64,000 nt of DNA from Agarilytica sp033852175 (GTDB lineage: Bacteria; Pseudomonadota; Gammaproteobacteria; Pseudomonadales; Cellvibrionaceae): positions 62,001-126,000 of the forward strand of contig JAWSUY010000003.1 of NCBI GenBank assembly GCA_033852175.1, read 5' to 3'. This document shows positions 62,849 through 64,000 of the stretch, piece by piece; position 1 is the stretch's first letter, and each line of letters opens with the position of its first letter. The notes under the pieces were generated by a model that did not search any database, had not been told where the DNA came from, and saw only the letters and a list, made by a program, of their open reading frames with translations. Position numbers and translations under genes: made by a program.

Positions 62849-63616
62849 TTGATTCATAGCAGTGCGATAATTGATGTTTCCGCTACTATCGAAGAAGGAG
62901 TTTCTATTGGTCCGTGGACCATTATTGGACCGGATGTTGTTATTAAATCGGGTACTGAGGTCGCGTCTCATATTGTCATTAAAGGTCCAACAGTTATTGG
63001 CCATGATAACCGAATCATGCAGTTTTCTTCTATTGGTGAAGATACGCCTGACCTTAAATATCAAGGTGAAGATACGCGCCTAGTTATTGGTGATCGTAAT
63101 GTCATTAGAGAAGGTGTGACGATTCATCGAGGGACGGTACAGGATCGTTCAGAAACAACCATTGGTGATGATAATCTGATTATGGCTTATGTCCATATCG
63201 GCCACGATAGTATTGTTGGTAATCATTGCATATTGGTGAACAATGCTTCGTTAGCCGGCCACGTCACCGTTGGGGATTGGGCAATTTTAAGTGGTTATAC
63301 CTTGGTCCACCAATATTGTTTTGTGGGTACCCATAGCTTTACAGGAATGGGGAGCGCAGTTGGTAAAGATATCCCTGCTTTTGTTACCGTATCAGGGGCG
63401 CCTGCGGCCGCAAGAAGCATAAACCTCGAAGGTCTTAAGCGACGAGGTTATAGTAAGGATCAACTGTCTAATTTATCAAAAGCATTCAAAATTATTTATC
63501 GCCGTGGTTTGACCATGGAATCTGCTTTGAAAGAGTTGGGTGAATTGCCGGATGCGGGTGAAATTAAAACACTCACGGATTCTTTACTACAGTCCACTCG
63601 TGGGATTGTTCGTTAA
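62849..63616 (+). CDS. lpxA: UDP-N-acetylglucosamine O-acyltransferase LpxA
   Basis: 255-residue left-handed beta-helix acyltransferase catalysing the first step of lipid A synthesis. MQFSSIGEDTPDLKYQGEDT, IREGVTIHRGTVQ and AYVHIGHDSIVGNHCILVNN (catalytic His) match LpxA, as do the C-terminal NLEGLKRRGYS and STRGIVR. The start is TTG at 62849, with AAGGG (62838-62842) 6 bases upstream and no alternative ATG in the family position. Confidence 0.97.
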   Translation: MIHSSAIIDVSATIEEGVSIGPWTIIGPDVVIKSGTEVASHIVIKGPTVIGHDNRIMQFSSIGEDTPDLKYQGEDTRLVIGDRNVIREGVTIHRGTVQDRSETTIGDDNLIMAYVHIGHDSIVGNHCILVNNASLAGHVTVGDWAILSGYTLVHQYCFVGTHSFTGMGSAVGKDIPAFVTVSGAPAAARSINLEGLKRRGYSKDQLSNLSKAFKIIYRRGLTMESALKELGELPDAGEIKTLTDSLLQSTRGIVR

Positions 63617-63859
63617 ACTTATACTCTAGGGTCTAAATTAGTAGCTATCTATAAATAGGACTCTGCTACGGAAAATATAAAGCTCATTTTTGAACAGTTA
63701 CATGACATTATTTGCAACAAGCAAACGCCCATGTGTAGTGGTGAAAACCTGAGTGTTTTTATTTTCCCTCGCGACGAGCAATTTCTGGACGGCCGCTAAT
63801 TAACTACAATGACCCAAAAGATCAATCGATAACTCTTTTCAAGAAACCATAAATATATT

Positions 63860-64000
63860 ATGAAAACATTGTCTCGAATAGCAATTGTTGTTGGTGAGGC
63901 GTCGGGTGATATTCTAGGCGCGGGGCTTATCGAAGCTCTGAAGAAGCGTTATCCCAATTGTCAGTTTGAAGGTATTGGCGGTCCCCAAATGATTGCGCAG
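63860..64000 (+). CDS. lpxB: Lipid-A-disaccharide synthase LpxB (5' part)
   Basis: The first 47 residues of LpxB, cut by the window end. IAIVVGEASGDILGAGLIEAL carries the GEASGD signature, followed by FEGIGGPQMIA. It condenses lipid X with UDP-diacylglucosamine. Unlike the usual tight packing, 243 gene-free bases lie between lpxA and this ATG. Confidence 0.93.
   Translation, partial: MKTLSRIAIVVGEASGDILGAGLIEALKKRYPNCQFEGIGGPQMIAQ

Overview
This 64 kb window is chromosomal DNA from a gammaproteobacterium, probably marine and near the Cellvibrionales/Pseudomonadales. That placement is inferred from gene content and order: FabV as enoyl-ACP reductase, long-form DapD, MiaE, the dapA-bamC-MBL-purC order, map-glnD-dapC divergent from rpsB, and the canonical rpsB-to-lpxB essential cluster. 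No tRNA, rRNA, CRISPR array, prophage or transposase is visible.

Layout. 0-6 kb: a 3-hydroxybutyrate dehydrogenase and an RND efflux pair (adaptor plus HAE-type permease) closed by a strong terminator. 6-18.7 kb (mostly minus strand): GST-like protein, YacL, HrpB helicase, a VOC protein (plus strand), a TonB-dependent siderophore receptor with STN domain, a CPBP membrane protein behind a TauE/SafE permease, a membrane protein with a degenerate GGDEF domain, a GT2-like glycosyltransferase and MiaE. 18.8-26.4 kb (plus): fabV, tas, an LpxL-type acyltransferase, then the dapA-bamC-MBL hydrolase-purC run. 26.4-32.4 kb: a gene-free stretch with an inverted pair of DnaA-box-like sequences, a PilZ protein, a second RND pair and a leucine-rich-repeat lipoprotein (minus).

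32.4-36.1 kb is the most distinctive part: a BlaI-type repressor preceded by three matching operator-like palindromes, an M56 (BlaR1-type) membrane metalloprotease ending in a TonB C-terminal domain instead of a penicillin sensor, and a separate TonB protein. There is no beta-lactamase. Next to it lie two structured palindromic repeat elements of one family in opposite orientation, whose arms differ by compensated changes.

36.2-49.2 kb: rsmJ (plus), then minus-strand runs dapD-dapE-moaC-moaD-moaE-small membrane protein (genes overlapping or tightly packed), a GGDEF-EAL protein, and map-glnD-dapC-nth. 49.5-64 kb (plus): a small secreted protein, then rpsB-tsf-pyrH-frr-uppS-cdsA-dxr-rseP-bamA-skp-lpxD-fabZ-lpxA-lpxB, covering translation, isoprenoid and phospholipid precursors, outer-membrane protein assembly and lipid A. 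lpxB runs off the window end.

Together with dapA, the dapC/dapD/dapE genes supply much of the succinylase route to diaminopimelate and lysine. BamC and BamA, RseP, Skp, LpxA/D/B, the LpxL-type enzyme and FabZ make envelope biogenesis the dominant theme. Three c-di-GMP-related proteins (degenerate GGDEF, PilZ, GGDEF-EAL) are scattered through it.
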